The notes beneath the pieces are model-generated. The model did not search any database and was not told the DNA's origin. It worked only from the letters and a program-made list of their open reading frames with translations. The position numbers and the translations under genes are program-made. 64,000 nt of DNA, from the NCBI GenBank assembly GCA_026075535.2, contig AP026547.1:6324001-6388000 (forward strand), given 5' to 3'. Positions 47,335-57,625 of the stretch are shown here, piece by piece. The first letter of the stretch is position 1. Each line of letters opens with the position of its first letter. This DNA is from Tricholoma matsutake. Lineage: Eukaryota > Basidiomycota > Agaricomycetes > Agaricales > Tricholomataceae.

Positions 47335-48925
47335 GCATACAGCCACTCCCTCTGAAGACGACACCAATTCTGACTCATCCTCGTCCCGTTCATATACCAC
47401 CTACACTGTACCCATTCATAAAATGTCTTCAAACATGCCTGCCGACATCCTGCATCCAGAACCAAAACACATCCCACTCTTGATGCCTGGAGAGATCTCA
47501 CTGTTGGTCATGCGCCAATGGGAGATGGCATGTGAGGATTTCTTCTCTGCAAACAAGAAACTAGAGGTGGTCAATCATGTTTCTGCAATCTTACCAGGTT
47601 TGAAAGACATGCAGGCCCATGACTGGGTAGCAATGCATTGTCAGACCCTCACCACCCTCACATTTATGGATTTCATGAAAGAGTTTCATAAGGAATTCCT
47701 CCCAGGTGGATGGGATGATGAGCTGCATGCTCGCATCTGTAACACTCACCTCAAGGTATCAGACTCTTTCCCGAAGTGGGTAAATGACATTCGCCACTCC
47801 AACATTATTCTGTGAGGGACTGCTTACCACTTTTCTGATGATGCTCTCCAGATCCAGCTTGAGACACTTCTCAACACCGACCTCTGTATCCATTCCAAGA
47901 ACCGCAACATTAAGGCTGTTGTTGATGCATCTATGAACAACACTGGAGAGAAGATGGCAGAAGCTTGCCTTGCATCCTGGATCTCTGAACTTCATAAGCT
48001 AGCTGAAGAATGTGCATATGACACAAAATGTTACCTCAAAGCAGCGGAGGACTTACAACAGGTGCCAAAGTGTCAGGCACTGAGCAACTACTCCCAGGTT
48101 CTGAATGTCACCTCAACATCAAAGCCTCATGCATCCACCTCCTTGTCAACTGCTCCATCATCCACTCGTGCCAAGCCACCATGCCTCACAGAAAATGAAT
48201 GTTCGCTCTTGTTCAAACATCAAGGGTGTTTAAAATGCCATCGAGGATATCAGAGCCACCATGCACCTGACTGTCCAAATGATTTCCCTGATGGCTGCAA
48301 CTACAAGGAACTTTTGGAGGAACTCCTCCTTAGTCACAAGCAAGCCAACACCAGCTCAAGCAGATGTAAACCTGTAGGCAGGGTTACCTCCTCTGCCCAC
48401 ATTGAAGAACTCAGTGAGGAGAACAACATCTCATCGGTCATTGGGGCCATCATGCCCTCTGCAGTCCTTGGTTCTGGCTCAGAGAGCAAAGAAGATGTGA
48501 GTGTACCACTTACTGTGCCTCATCTCCATTGGACGTGCTCAGTAGTAGGCCCTGGCACTGACAATCCTATTACAGTGAACAGCATGCTCGATTGTGGGGT
48601 GCACGTTGTTCTCATTGATGCCATGTTGGCCAATCAATTGGTTTTATGTCATTATTGTTTGCACAACCCCTTGCCCATTTCTGTTGCACTTAATAGTTCT
48701 TCATCATCAGAGAGTCAGTTGCACGGATATGTTAAGCTTTCCCCTTTTGCACCTGGATCCACATGGATCTCTCGAACTGTTAAAGCCATCATTAAACCCA
48801 GTTTATGTGTCCCCTTGTTACTTGGACTACCATTCCTTACTGTAAGTCACATTGTCACAGACTTTGAGACTTGTACCATTATAGACAAAATAAAGGACTA
48901 TGATTTAATGAACCCCCCTTCTTGA
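47335..48925 (+). pseudogene. Element E gag and protease
   Basis: One frame from about 47340 to 48925 with a single in-frame TGA at 47813 (IIL-stop-GTAYH, where Arg is expected). Capsid-like blocks VMRQWEMACEDFF, ILPGLKDMQAHDWVAMH, EFLPGGWDDELHARICN and KWVNDIRHSNI are followed by a zinc-knuckle-like CLKCHRGYQSHHAPDC near 48230-48275. Protease has NSMLDCGVHVVLIDAML, with Asp retained and the usual Ser of DSG replaced by Cys. It ends VPLLLGLPFLTVSHIVTDFE. Confidence 0.87.
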
Positions 48926-51258
48926 AGACCTAATAGAAAAGTACTTGATGCAAAGCAGGAAAAGTGTGCAATATGAGAAACAAAAAAGGAGGTGAGGACA
49001 ATGCTACCTCACCTTGTGAAAGTCTGCAAACAACATCTGAAAGATGGCATGAAAAGGTTAAGAACCTTGAGTCTGATTTACTTGCAGAATTTAAAAGTGT
49101 TTTTGAACCACTGCCGCACGTTGATAAACTGCCGCGAAATGTAACAGTGCATATAAAACTGAAAAATGCTGAACTCACAATTAAAATGTGTACATATGCA
49201 TGCCCATGCAAATTTTGTGATGCCTGGAAATCACTGATTCAGGAGCATCTCAAAAGTGGTCATATTCAACCATCTTCTTCACCTCATGCCTCCCCTGCCT
49301 TCATCATCCCAAAATCAGACCCTGGTGTTCTGCCACACTGGGTTAATATTACCAACAACTGAATAGGAATACCGTCTCTGACTCCCATCCCATCCCTTGG
49401 ATCAATGATATTCTGAATGATTGTGCAAAAGGCAAGATATGGGGTACCATTGATATGACTAACAGTTTCTTCCAGACACGCATGCACCCAGCAGACATCC
49501 CTCTTACTGCTGTATCAACACCATTTGGTCTTTTCGTGTGGACCATAATGCCCATGGGTCTTAAGAATGCACCTGCAATCCATCAGCGCCAAGTCATGGC
49601 TGCATTGCAACCATGGATTGGGAAGATCTGTCACATATATCTCAACAATATCATCATCTGGTCCAACTCCCTGGCTGAACATTGTGCAAATGTTTGGACA
49701 ATTCTGAAGGCACTCCAAGATGCAGGATTATATTGCAACCCAAAGAAAACACACCTGTTTTTGACAGAGGTTGATTTCCTTGGACACCACATCTCTGCTT
49801 GGGGTATCAAAGCAGATTCAAAGAAAACCAAACATATCATAAACTGGCCCTGACCTCAAAATGCCAAGGAAGTTCATCAATTCTGCAGACTGGTGCATTA
49901 CATCACACATTTCCTACCTCACATCACTGACCACACCTGTATCCTTTCTGAGTTGACGACAAAAGAGTGTAACAAGAATTTTCCACCTTGGGCAGACACC
50001 CACCAACTCACATTTAATGAAATCAAGAAGGCTGTCATTGGTCACAACTGCCTTACCACAATTGACTTTGACCTTATGCTGGAGCACAAGATTTTTGTCA
50101 CCCCCGACACAAGTGACTATCAATCGGGAGCCATCCTTTCGTTTGGGAAGGACTGGGAGATGGCGCGACCTGTTGCATTTGACTCTATGACTTTCAAGTT
50201 TCAAAAGTGCCGAACTCAACTACCCTGTCCACAAAAAAGAAATGCTAGCAATCATCTGGGCACTCCAGAAGTGGTGCTCAGATCTTATTGGTGTGCTGTT
50301 TTTCATTTACACTGATCACAAAACTCTTGAGAACTTTGACATGCAATGGGACCTCAGCCATCGTCAAGCACGATGGATGGAGCTTATGTCACAATATGAC
50401 TGCAAGATCATCTATGTGAAGGGGGAAGATAATTGTGCTGCCGATGTGTTGTCCAGAACTTTGTTCTATGCTGAGGCATCAGCCTCTGAACCATACCCAC
50501 CCAACAATTCAGGTCCCATCACGCTCATCTACAGCAGTAGTGACACTTCATTCATGTGTGCACACATCTTAGCAGACCCTGTTATGATTGTGTTGGTGTC
50601 CCCACCAATCACAGCTACTCTCTCCATAGCAGTAGATGAAGAGCTATTGTCATCAATTTGAGCTGGATATTCAGAAGATCCATGGCATAAACATTTGAAG
50701 AACACTCCCTTCCTCCCACATGGGGTGAAGGAACTCAACAGATTGTTATATGCTGGTGATCAATTGATCGTTCCCTGGCTCCAAAATGTATGTGAATCAC
50801 TATTCCATCTGGCTCACAACGTCCTAGGCCATTTCGGATTCTCAAAATCATATGGATCACTCCATGACTCTTTCTACTGGCCAAACATGTGGTGCAATTT
50901 GGAAAACACATATGTACCCACATGTGCAGATTGCCAGTGCAACAAACCAACAACAAAGAAACCAATGGGGCCATTGCATCCACTTCCTATCCCAGACCAA
51001 CATGGGGATTCCATTGCAATGGACTTCATCGGCCCATTACCAGAGGACAAGGGGTTCAATTGCATTGTCTCCTTCATAGATTGACTAAACAGCAATATTT
51101 GAATCATCCCCACATGCACAGATATTGGTGCAGACAACCTGGCAGTCATCTTCTTTGATGAGTGGTACTGCGAGAATGGCCTCCCTTTAGAGATCGTCTC
51201 AGATCGCAATAAGCTTTTTCTTTCAAAATTTTGGCAGACCCTGTGTCACAAAATTATG

Positions 51259-51483
51259 TAATGCAGTATAACCTAATATGACCCACGTGACCCACGTAAC
51301 CGCCATAACCCATTAAAATCGACACTCAGAACTGATGTTAAGCTAGCTACCAAGTCTTGGGTTCAGTTCAATAATGTAGTTTACATATGTAGGTAATAGA
51401 TTTTCCACATTAGGGCCCAGTATACTAGCTGAGAGGGAGTGATAATCCACATATAATCTAGGTGAGGTTATAATGCCATCCAG
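51259..51483. mobile_element. Short insertion in element E integrase, possible MITE
   Basis: About 225 bp of non-coding sequence separates LCHKI from the FLTCTTYHPQSDG segment, which are normally almost adjacent. The ends contain GCAGTATAACCT and, inverted, GCATTATAACCT, a 12-bp imperfect terminal repeat. I could not define a target duplication. Confidence 0.5.
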
Positions 51484-51814
51484 AAATTTCTGACATGCAC
51501 CACCTATCATCCTCAATCTGATGGCACTAGTGAATGCTCAAACAAGACAATAATTCAGTGCCTCTGCTATCATGTCAAACATAACCAAATGGGATGGCGA
51601 TGGGCATTACCTCACATACATTTTGATATTATGAGCTCCATTAATGCTTCGACAGGTTTTTCACCTTTTCAATTGCACATGGGATAAAGCCCAAGAATCA
51701 TCCCTTATCTCATTGCCAGATGGCACTATTGAAGACATCCATGCCCTTGATGTCATCAAGTGACTGCAGACAGACATTATGGAGGCATGAGACAACTTGC
51801 TTTGGGCTAAGATC

Positions 51815-52653
51815 TAGTGTTTAAGGGTCCAGTCCAGTTTGGTTTTTTGACCCAAAAACATAAAGACCGCAACCTAAACCAGTCCAGGACCAACCCAGAT
51901 ACTGCTAGAACCGAACTGGACCACCTAGGACCGGTCCTTTCCAGTTAAAAGACCGAAAAAGACCGGTTAAGACTGGTTCTGACCGATGTTTTGTCATGAA
52001 ATTTGTCGTATTAATATAACCCATATGTATCTTAGCAAATATTACCCGGACCTTATAACCACTGTACAGATAGATAGACATTGTAATTCCCCATCATTTG
52101 GTCTAACTTTTAAGACATTTTATCAAGATTTGACTTGGCTATAATCAATATAAAAATACATCTACTGAATGACTCGTGCTGAACACCAAGAAATGTAATG
52201 TGACAACGATAAATTATGTGATGCATAGCATGCATTGACAAATGGTGGGAGTATTATTATACATGTTAGTCCTATGATCATTAATAGAATCAAGTAAATG
52301 ATCAACATATGAGTAAGATGAAATGAAAATCAATCTGATACAACAAAATACTCATGCAAAAATAGATTTGGTTATATCTTGCTCAATTCTTAACCATTTT
52401 CTATGAACCAGAGGTCAAATTTGCTGGATTTTATGTGGGAACATGGTACAATATATGTTTCCATGATAAAACTGGTCCTAACTGGTTTAGACCGGTTTTC
52501 TTTGGTTTTACAACATTTTTCAAAATGGAAAGACTGCTAACTGAACTGCAAAAGACCAGTCCATAAATAGACCACTGGTCCAGTCTTTTCCGGTCCAATT
52601 CAGTCCAATTTCGGTCTTTTTTTCGGTCCTATGGACTGAACCCTTCAACACTA
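51815..52653. mobile_element. hAT-like MITE, 839 bp, copy 2
   Basis: Same termini and exactly the same length as 7921-8759, flanked by a perfect 8-bp duplication CTAAGATC (51807-51814, 52654-52661). It interrupts element E's integrase C-terminal region. Differences from copy 1 are largely CG against TG or CA. Confidence 0.93.
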
Positions 52654-53162
52654 CTAAGATCTCTCAAGCTCTTTCTGCAAACGAACACTGCTCTAACAAT
52701 TTTCCTTTTGAGAAGGGCACCAGAGTTGTACTATTGATGTTACACAGACATAAAGAATATAAGGCAAAGGACGGACACCAGGTTGCAAAATTCATGCCTT
52801 GATATGATGGACCATTCCAAGTAACAGACACGGCACCCAAGATTTCAACCATCATGGTCAATATGCCAAACCATCCTAACACCTTCCCAACGTTCCACAC
52901 CTCACAGGCACTACCATTCATCGAGAATGACAAGGACCTATTCCCAGGATGAGAACTTGAGATGCCTCTGCCTGTCACCATCAATTGTCAAGAGGAATAT
53001 ATTATCAATAAGATTCTGGATGAGCGAAAACATGGGCAAGGGGTTCAGTACCTTGTACATTGGCGTGGCTATGGACCCGAAGAAGACCGCTGGCTACCAG
53101 GACGCAAACTTGACAATTGTGAAGTGCTTGACATTTGGTTGGCTCAAAAGGATAGGGTTTAA

Positions 53163-53764
53163 CATGTGTAGCTCTTTCACCGACCGGTAGCTTTTCCCCA
53201 AGGGGTTTTTAATGCACCCATGCTCATGCACCTTATATGTATAATTTCTTTCTTTCCTTCACTGGTTTTCATCTTATTTTTGATGGGATGGGAGAGTGTA
53301 AGGATGCTCCTTATTTATGCTTATTTACTAAAGGTCTCATACTTCAGCCACAATCATCCTTACAACCTCAAATCATTACCATCACCATCATCATCATTTC
53401 CCTACTCTAGAGTCTCCTCAATAGATCTCTTCTGCTCATTCTTTCCCCTGTGTTTCTCCTTTAGTGAATCTCTATGAGATTACATAGGGGTAAGGGTATG
53501 ACCCCTGCCTTGCCCTATGAATTTCTGGCTACAACTCTTTAACTGGGCTTTCAGACCTACAATTACATACAATATCAATGAATTGGGCCTCCAGTAGGAA
53601 GCAATAAGCATAGGAAACATAAGAGTGAGGATGATGATGGTAAGAATGTCCGCATTTGGTGTGGGAAATGCTTACAAACTCCACATCTATACTTAGATTT
53701 AGATTTTCCATTCAACCAAAAACACGGGGGACAAGAATTTTCGAAAAACCCTGTAAACTATCAA
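53163..53764. other. Element E tail and flank
   Basis: Beyond the chromodomain stop there is a hydrophobic low-complexity frame to about 53480 resembling the non-conserved 3' end of such elements, then unassigned AT-rich sequence. No host gene recognised. Confidence 0.4.
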
Positions 53765-53911
53765 GTTGCGGATCCAATGTGCGAGGGTATGGTGGACTGA
53801 GATTCTCACAGATGGGAGCAAACAGGATAGGCAAAATGACTCCTTCTGCGACCCGGGTTCAATCTTATTTGGGGCCTTGCACATGCCCTGTGGTGGGAGC
53901 ACAAAAAAATG
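53765..53911 (+). repeat. Candidate tRNA-derived SINE
   Basis: A pol III-like arrangement: TATGGTGGACTGAG (A-box-like) followed about 65 bp later by GCGACCCGGGTTCAATC (B-box GGTTCAATC). Then comes GGGGCCTTGCACATGCCC and a short A-run (CACAAAAAAATG). The layout is that of a short tRNA-derived retroposon. Boundaries are approximate and no target duplication was found. Confidence 0.4.
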
Positions 53912-53919
53912 TACACTGA

Positions 53920-55253
53920 GTGAAACTAAGAGATGTCACTAAAGTGAGCTACATCAGAGAGAAGCAAGACTAAAGGAAAACCCTTACCTAGGAGAGAGAG
54001 AATAGCAGAGAGGACCTGAACAGGCGATGTCTCTGAAGCTCTTCTCTTCCTAGGAATATTTACGGCAGATGAAAAGTCCAGTGGGACTTGTGACGCACGC
54101 GGTGCAGCAGTTCAGCGTGAACATCTCTCCACACGCAGGGTAGAGGAAACAACAGATGTGCACGCGGTGCAAGCTTCGTAGCGACTCTCGCCATTGGACT
54201 TGCGTAAACTCGGTGATCCATATGACTTCGAAACATTTCGAATTCTGGTGCTAGATCAGACATTTTTTCAGATTTAGTTTAGCCTGAGCTTCACGATGAA
54301 GGATAATGATAATGCATTTTCTAGATGATAAGCATGAGATGGAGAAAGTACTACTCCGGGTCTGACGAAGAAAACTCCACGAACAACAACTTGAAGCGGC
54401 ATGTGTTCTCCAATATGTCTTCAAATTTTCAAATCTGACGTCTACGAGCATCTACCTAGTCACTGTTCGGATACTTACATCGTGGAACTGCTCTTTGTTA
54501 GCAATTTGTTAGTCACGAAAAACTAACAAAGAGGACGCGCGTCGCGGATATGTAAGTTGACAAACGTTTACGCTATGTAAAACTTGACATGGCGACTGTA
54601 CTACACTGGTGCGTCGATCCTTTTCATTGAGTCACATTGACAGTGATACACTGTCAGGCTTCCATGAAAGCTCTAGCCAACGCTCCAGATCAAGGTTATC
54701 AGTCTTCCCTGGAACTTGAACTCGCATATGTGGGCCCCCACCATTTTTGCGTCGTGGCAGTAGCTGTCATCTATAGCTACTTGCTGCCTACGGAATGGTG
54801 AGCGGCCCGTTATCAGTTGGTGTCTGGTTGACACTCTGCTTCCGCAGCATGTTCTAGGCTGCTCGAGGATCTGTCGTCTGACCGTTCGTCTGACCATTCC
54901 TTTGCAACCCGGCTGGAGGATTCCGATTTGCACATGCGTATGCGGCATGCCTGATAGATTCCTTAGGAAACCGTCTACCCACCACTCGAAGAGCACGCGA
55001 CCTCGTTCCCGCGTTGATTTGGGAGATTGCTATCTCTGCCTGTAGGAGGATGTCGTCAGACTGACGAGACCTACTATTGCGATTAAGGCTATCAATTTCT
55101 CAAAAATCTGTGCCATATGTTTGCCATATGTTGTCATTTTGTAAGTTGTATCCGAATTACATACCCTAGAGTGCAAATAAGTCACGTTCCCTCAATCGCG
55201 CAATAGATCATTCGACTTGCGCGTGAATTTGCCGCGTCAGCCTCAGAAGCACG
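53920..55253. other. Long intergenic region between element E and the dioxygenase gene
   Basis: No supported gene. Short frames on both strands show no family resemblance. CpG is normal from about 54050 on, so this is probably unique host DNA. It includes the inverted pair GTTAGCAATTTGTTAG / CTAACAAAG near 54500 and a repeat of GTTTGCCATATGTTG near 55110-55135. Confidence 0.45.
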
Positions 55254-55260
55254 TATATAA
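55254..55260 (+). promoter_or_regulatory. TATA box of the dioxygenase gene
   Basis: TATATAA lies about 55 bp before the start codon at 55313, a usual fungal TATA-to-ATG distance when the leader is short. Confidence 0.5.
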
Positions 55261-55312
55261 GGACATAACCATAGGTCTTCAGTGTCAATTCTTCTTCAGA
55301 AGCCTTTCTTTG

Positions 55313-56965
55313 ATGGCGCCCACCGCTGTTTCTGACGATCATCAGTCGAACGGCAGAAGTATCTCGAAGGAACTCAAACTTATCAACCCATTCTACTCCC
55401 CAGCCATTGCCGATGGCGGCGATAGCGATTATGAATACGCAGACTTGAAGGCGAGTTTATTGTCAATCCAACGAAAGGGTTTCAGCTAAATTGTACCCTA
55501 CACTCACTCGCTAGCCTTCGTTCCCTAATGTATCGTGGCAGCCCTTGGTTGAAGTAACAGTGACCGATCGCGGGCTGTTTGCAGACCCCTCCAAAAAGAG
55601 TCTTTTGAGCGCTGCTGAGAAGGTCGAGCATCTGACGCCTGCAATTGGCACTGAAATAACTGGAATCGACCTGAGGAACGTCTCAGAGATACAAAAAGAC
55701 GAACTGTAAGGTTCTAGTGGTTCCGTTGGAAACTTCCCATCGCTTACGTCTATAGCGCCTTGCTTGTTGGCGAACGAGGGGTCGTATGTAAGTAATCCCC
55801 TGTTATATCATTTCATTTCATGGGCATTAATATGAATTGGTCAACCAGTCTTCCGGGATCAGGAGATCGATATCCACGAACAACTGAACCTTGCTAGGCA
55901 CTTTGGTCCGCTTCACAAACATGCTACAACTCCCATTCCAAGGAACGGGTTGGAAGAAGTCCATGGTCAGGATTATATCTAGCATCTATCAAGATGCTCA
56001 TCATGTCCACCAGTCGTGTACAATGACGCGTCGCGTCGCCCAGACTCGTCAACATTTTCCAAACTCGAGCTCTGGCATTCGGATGTTTGTCGTCTTACAG
56101 TTCTGTGGTTGCAAAATATAACATATTCTATGTTTCCAGGTCTCCTACGAGCTTCAGCCACCTGGCCCCACATCGCTGAAGGTCATCATAGGTCCTGAAT
56201 ATGGCGGTGATACTCTGTGGAGTTCTGGGTGAGATGCTTCGGAATTCGAAGCCCTTCTGCTGACTCACGTCTAACAATAAGTTATGCTCTGTATTCTTCT
56301 TTGAGCCCTGGGTTCCAGCTCTATCTAGAAGGTTTATCTGCACTACACAGTGCGGTCGCACAGGCGGAAGGTGCCAGAGCGGCCGGGCTTCCCGTTCGCA
56401 GGAAAGAAATCGAAACTATCCATCCAGTTGTACGTGTACACCCCGCCACAGGATGGAAGAGCGTCTATGTTAATCCCGGTTTGTTTCTCCCGTCTTCTAC
56501 TTCTGGTTTGATGATTTAAGATGTGTCCTTGGGTGAATAGGGTTCACCAGACGTATCATCGGGATTCCAAAGGCAGAGTCAGACGCGATCTTGACGTTCC
56601 TTTTCCATCAAATCAGTGAAAATCCTGACCATCAGGTTCGATTCAAGTGGAAGCCAAATTCAGTTGCAATCTGGGATAATAGGGTACAGTGAATTTTCTG
56701 ATAGCATTATTCAAAACTCATCGTACTGGGGCATTGGCAGGTGGTGACTCATTCCGCTACGTTTGACTTTTGGCCTGAAACACGACATGCCCTCCGTGCA
56801 ACTCCTCATGGAGAGAAGCCAACGTCGGTGGCAGACTATGAGAAACAGACTGGCAAACAGGCGCAAGACCGTCAAGTAGCAATCTGGAAGCAGAAAGGAA
56901 TAATTATGGATAAATCGGAGAATAAGTTGGCTCAGGTTCTCACCAAAAGAGGTTACAATGACTAG
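55313..56965 (+). CDS. TauD/TfdA-family alpha-ketoglutarate-dependent dioxygenase (Jlp1-like)
   Basis: Nine exons: 55313-55450, 55515-55705, 55756-55787, 55849-55965, 56014-56084, 56140-56228, 56282-56478, 56541-56683, 56741-56965; total 400 residues in frame. These enzymes use Fe(II), oxygen and 2-oxoglutarate to hydroxylate sulfonates such as taurine, releasing sulfite as a sulfur source; the actual substrate here is unknown. The iron-binding HxD is in LWHSDVSYELQPPGP (spliced), the distal His is in VVTHSATFDF, and the 2-oxoglutarate-binding Arg lies in the following RHALRATPHGE block. TPAIGTEITGIDLRN and VFFRDQEIDIHEQL are other family blocks. Intron 1 appears to start with GC (AAG/GCGAGT) rather than GT; the exon 2 start PSFPNVSWQPLVEV fits the family only with that boundary. 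Confidence 0.92.
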
Positions 56966-57625
56966 ATCTTAAGTATCAGATGTTGGACATCTTATATCTG
57001 AAACGTATGTAATTTGTTGTGAATTACATGATCTGAGCATGATCGGATAAATCGACGCGATCTAACTGAGATCGATCATTCACTCGATCGTGCTAATGTA
57101 TATTTTAAGTGAACCTGAGGGTGCTTCATTACAAGTTCATTACTCTGAGTCTCTTTTCTGCAAGACGACGGCAGCAGATACGCCTCGGTCTTTTTTTAGA
57201 CAATTGGTGCCTGACGTGACGTTCTGTCGTTCAGCCACCAGGTCTCACGAGGTAGCATTATCTGCAGGCAGGAGGTCGACCAGAGTACTGATACAGGTTC
57301 GGATGCAAACCCGAACGTTATTTGGATTATTTATCCCTCGCGAATCAAATTCGGTCATATGAAATGTTAGATTTGTATGAACTCTGCTTGGCAAAATCAA
57401 AAGTTTTGAGATTAGGGATAGAAGGTATTGTCATGTAGAAAGTGTTGAAAGGAACGTTGGCTAGGTATCGAGCATGAGGGATTAAGGACACGGGAATACC
57501 AAGTCCGCCATTAAACGAACATTCAAAGCACGACGAGCGACAGAACTATAGAGCACAAGAAAGATGCTGAAGAAGTATACAAACAAAACATTAATCAATC
57601 CATTAACCAGTCGGAAGTAGCGTAA
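56966..57625. other. Intergenic region between tail-to-tail genes
   Basis: No gene recognised. It holds the 3' UTRs of the dioxygenase and GATA-factor genes. Around 57040-57090 there are several GATCG-containing palindromic motifs (ATCGGATAAATCGACGCGATC). Confidence 0.5.

Larger units (their letters stand above)
48964..53163 (+). pseudogene. Element E pol with chromodomain
   Basis: RT begins near 49060. The SSPHASPAFIIPKSD block is near 49280, the frame shifts near 49360, and the dyad is YLNN at 49638-49649. RNase H has IYTDHKTLENFDMQW near 50310. Integrase shows FHLAHNVLGHFGF, CADCQCN, MDFIGPLPEDKGF, VSDRNK and YHPQSDGTSE, so D,D,E are present. The final chromodomain (INKILDERKHGQGVQYLVHW) is at about 53000-53070. 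TGA stops at 49851, 51082, 52800 and 52950 all stand where related elements have Arg. Confidence 0.88.
47335..53560 (+). mobile_element. Gypsy chromovirus E (degenerate, no LTRs recognised)
   Basis: Plus-strand gag, zinc knuckle, protease, RT, RNase H, integrase and chromodomain are all present. The 5' end abuts the transposase pseudogene with no LTR that I can see. The tail past 53163 resembles the poorly conserved C-terminal extension of such elements. A small insertion (51259-51483) and an 839-bp MITE (51815-52653) interrupt integrase. Stops are mostly TGA where arginine is expected. Confidence 0.88.
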
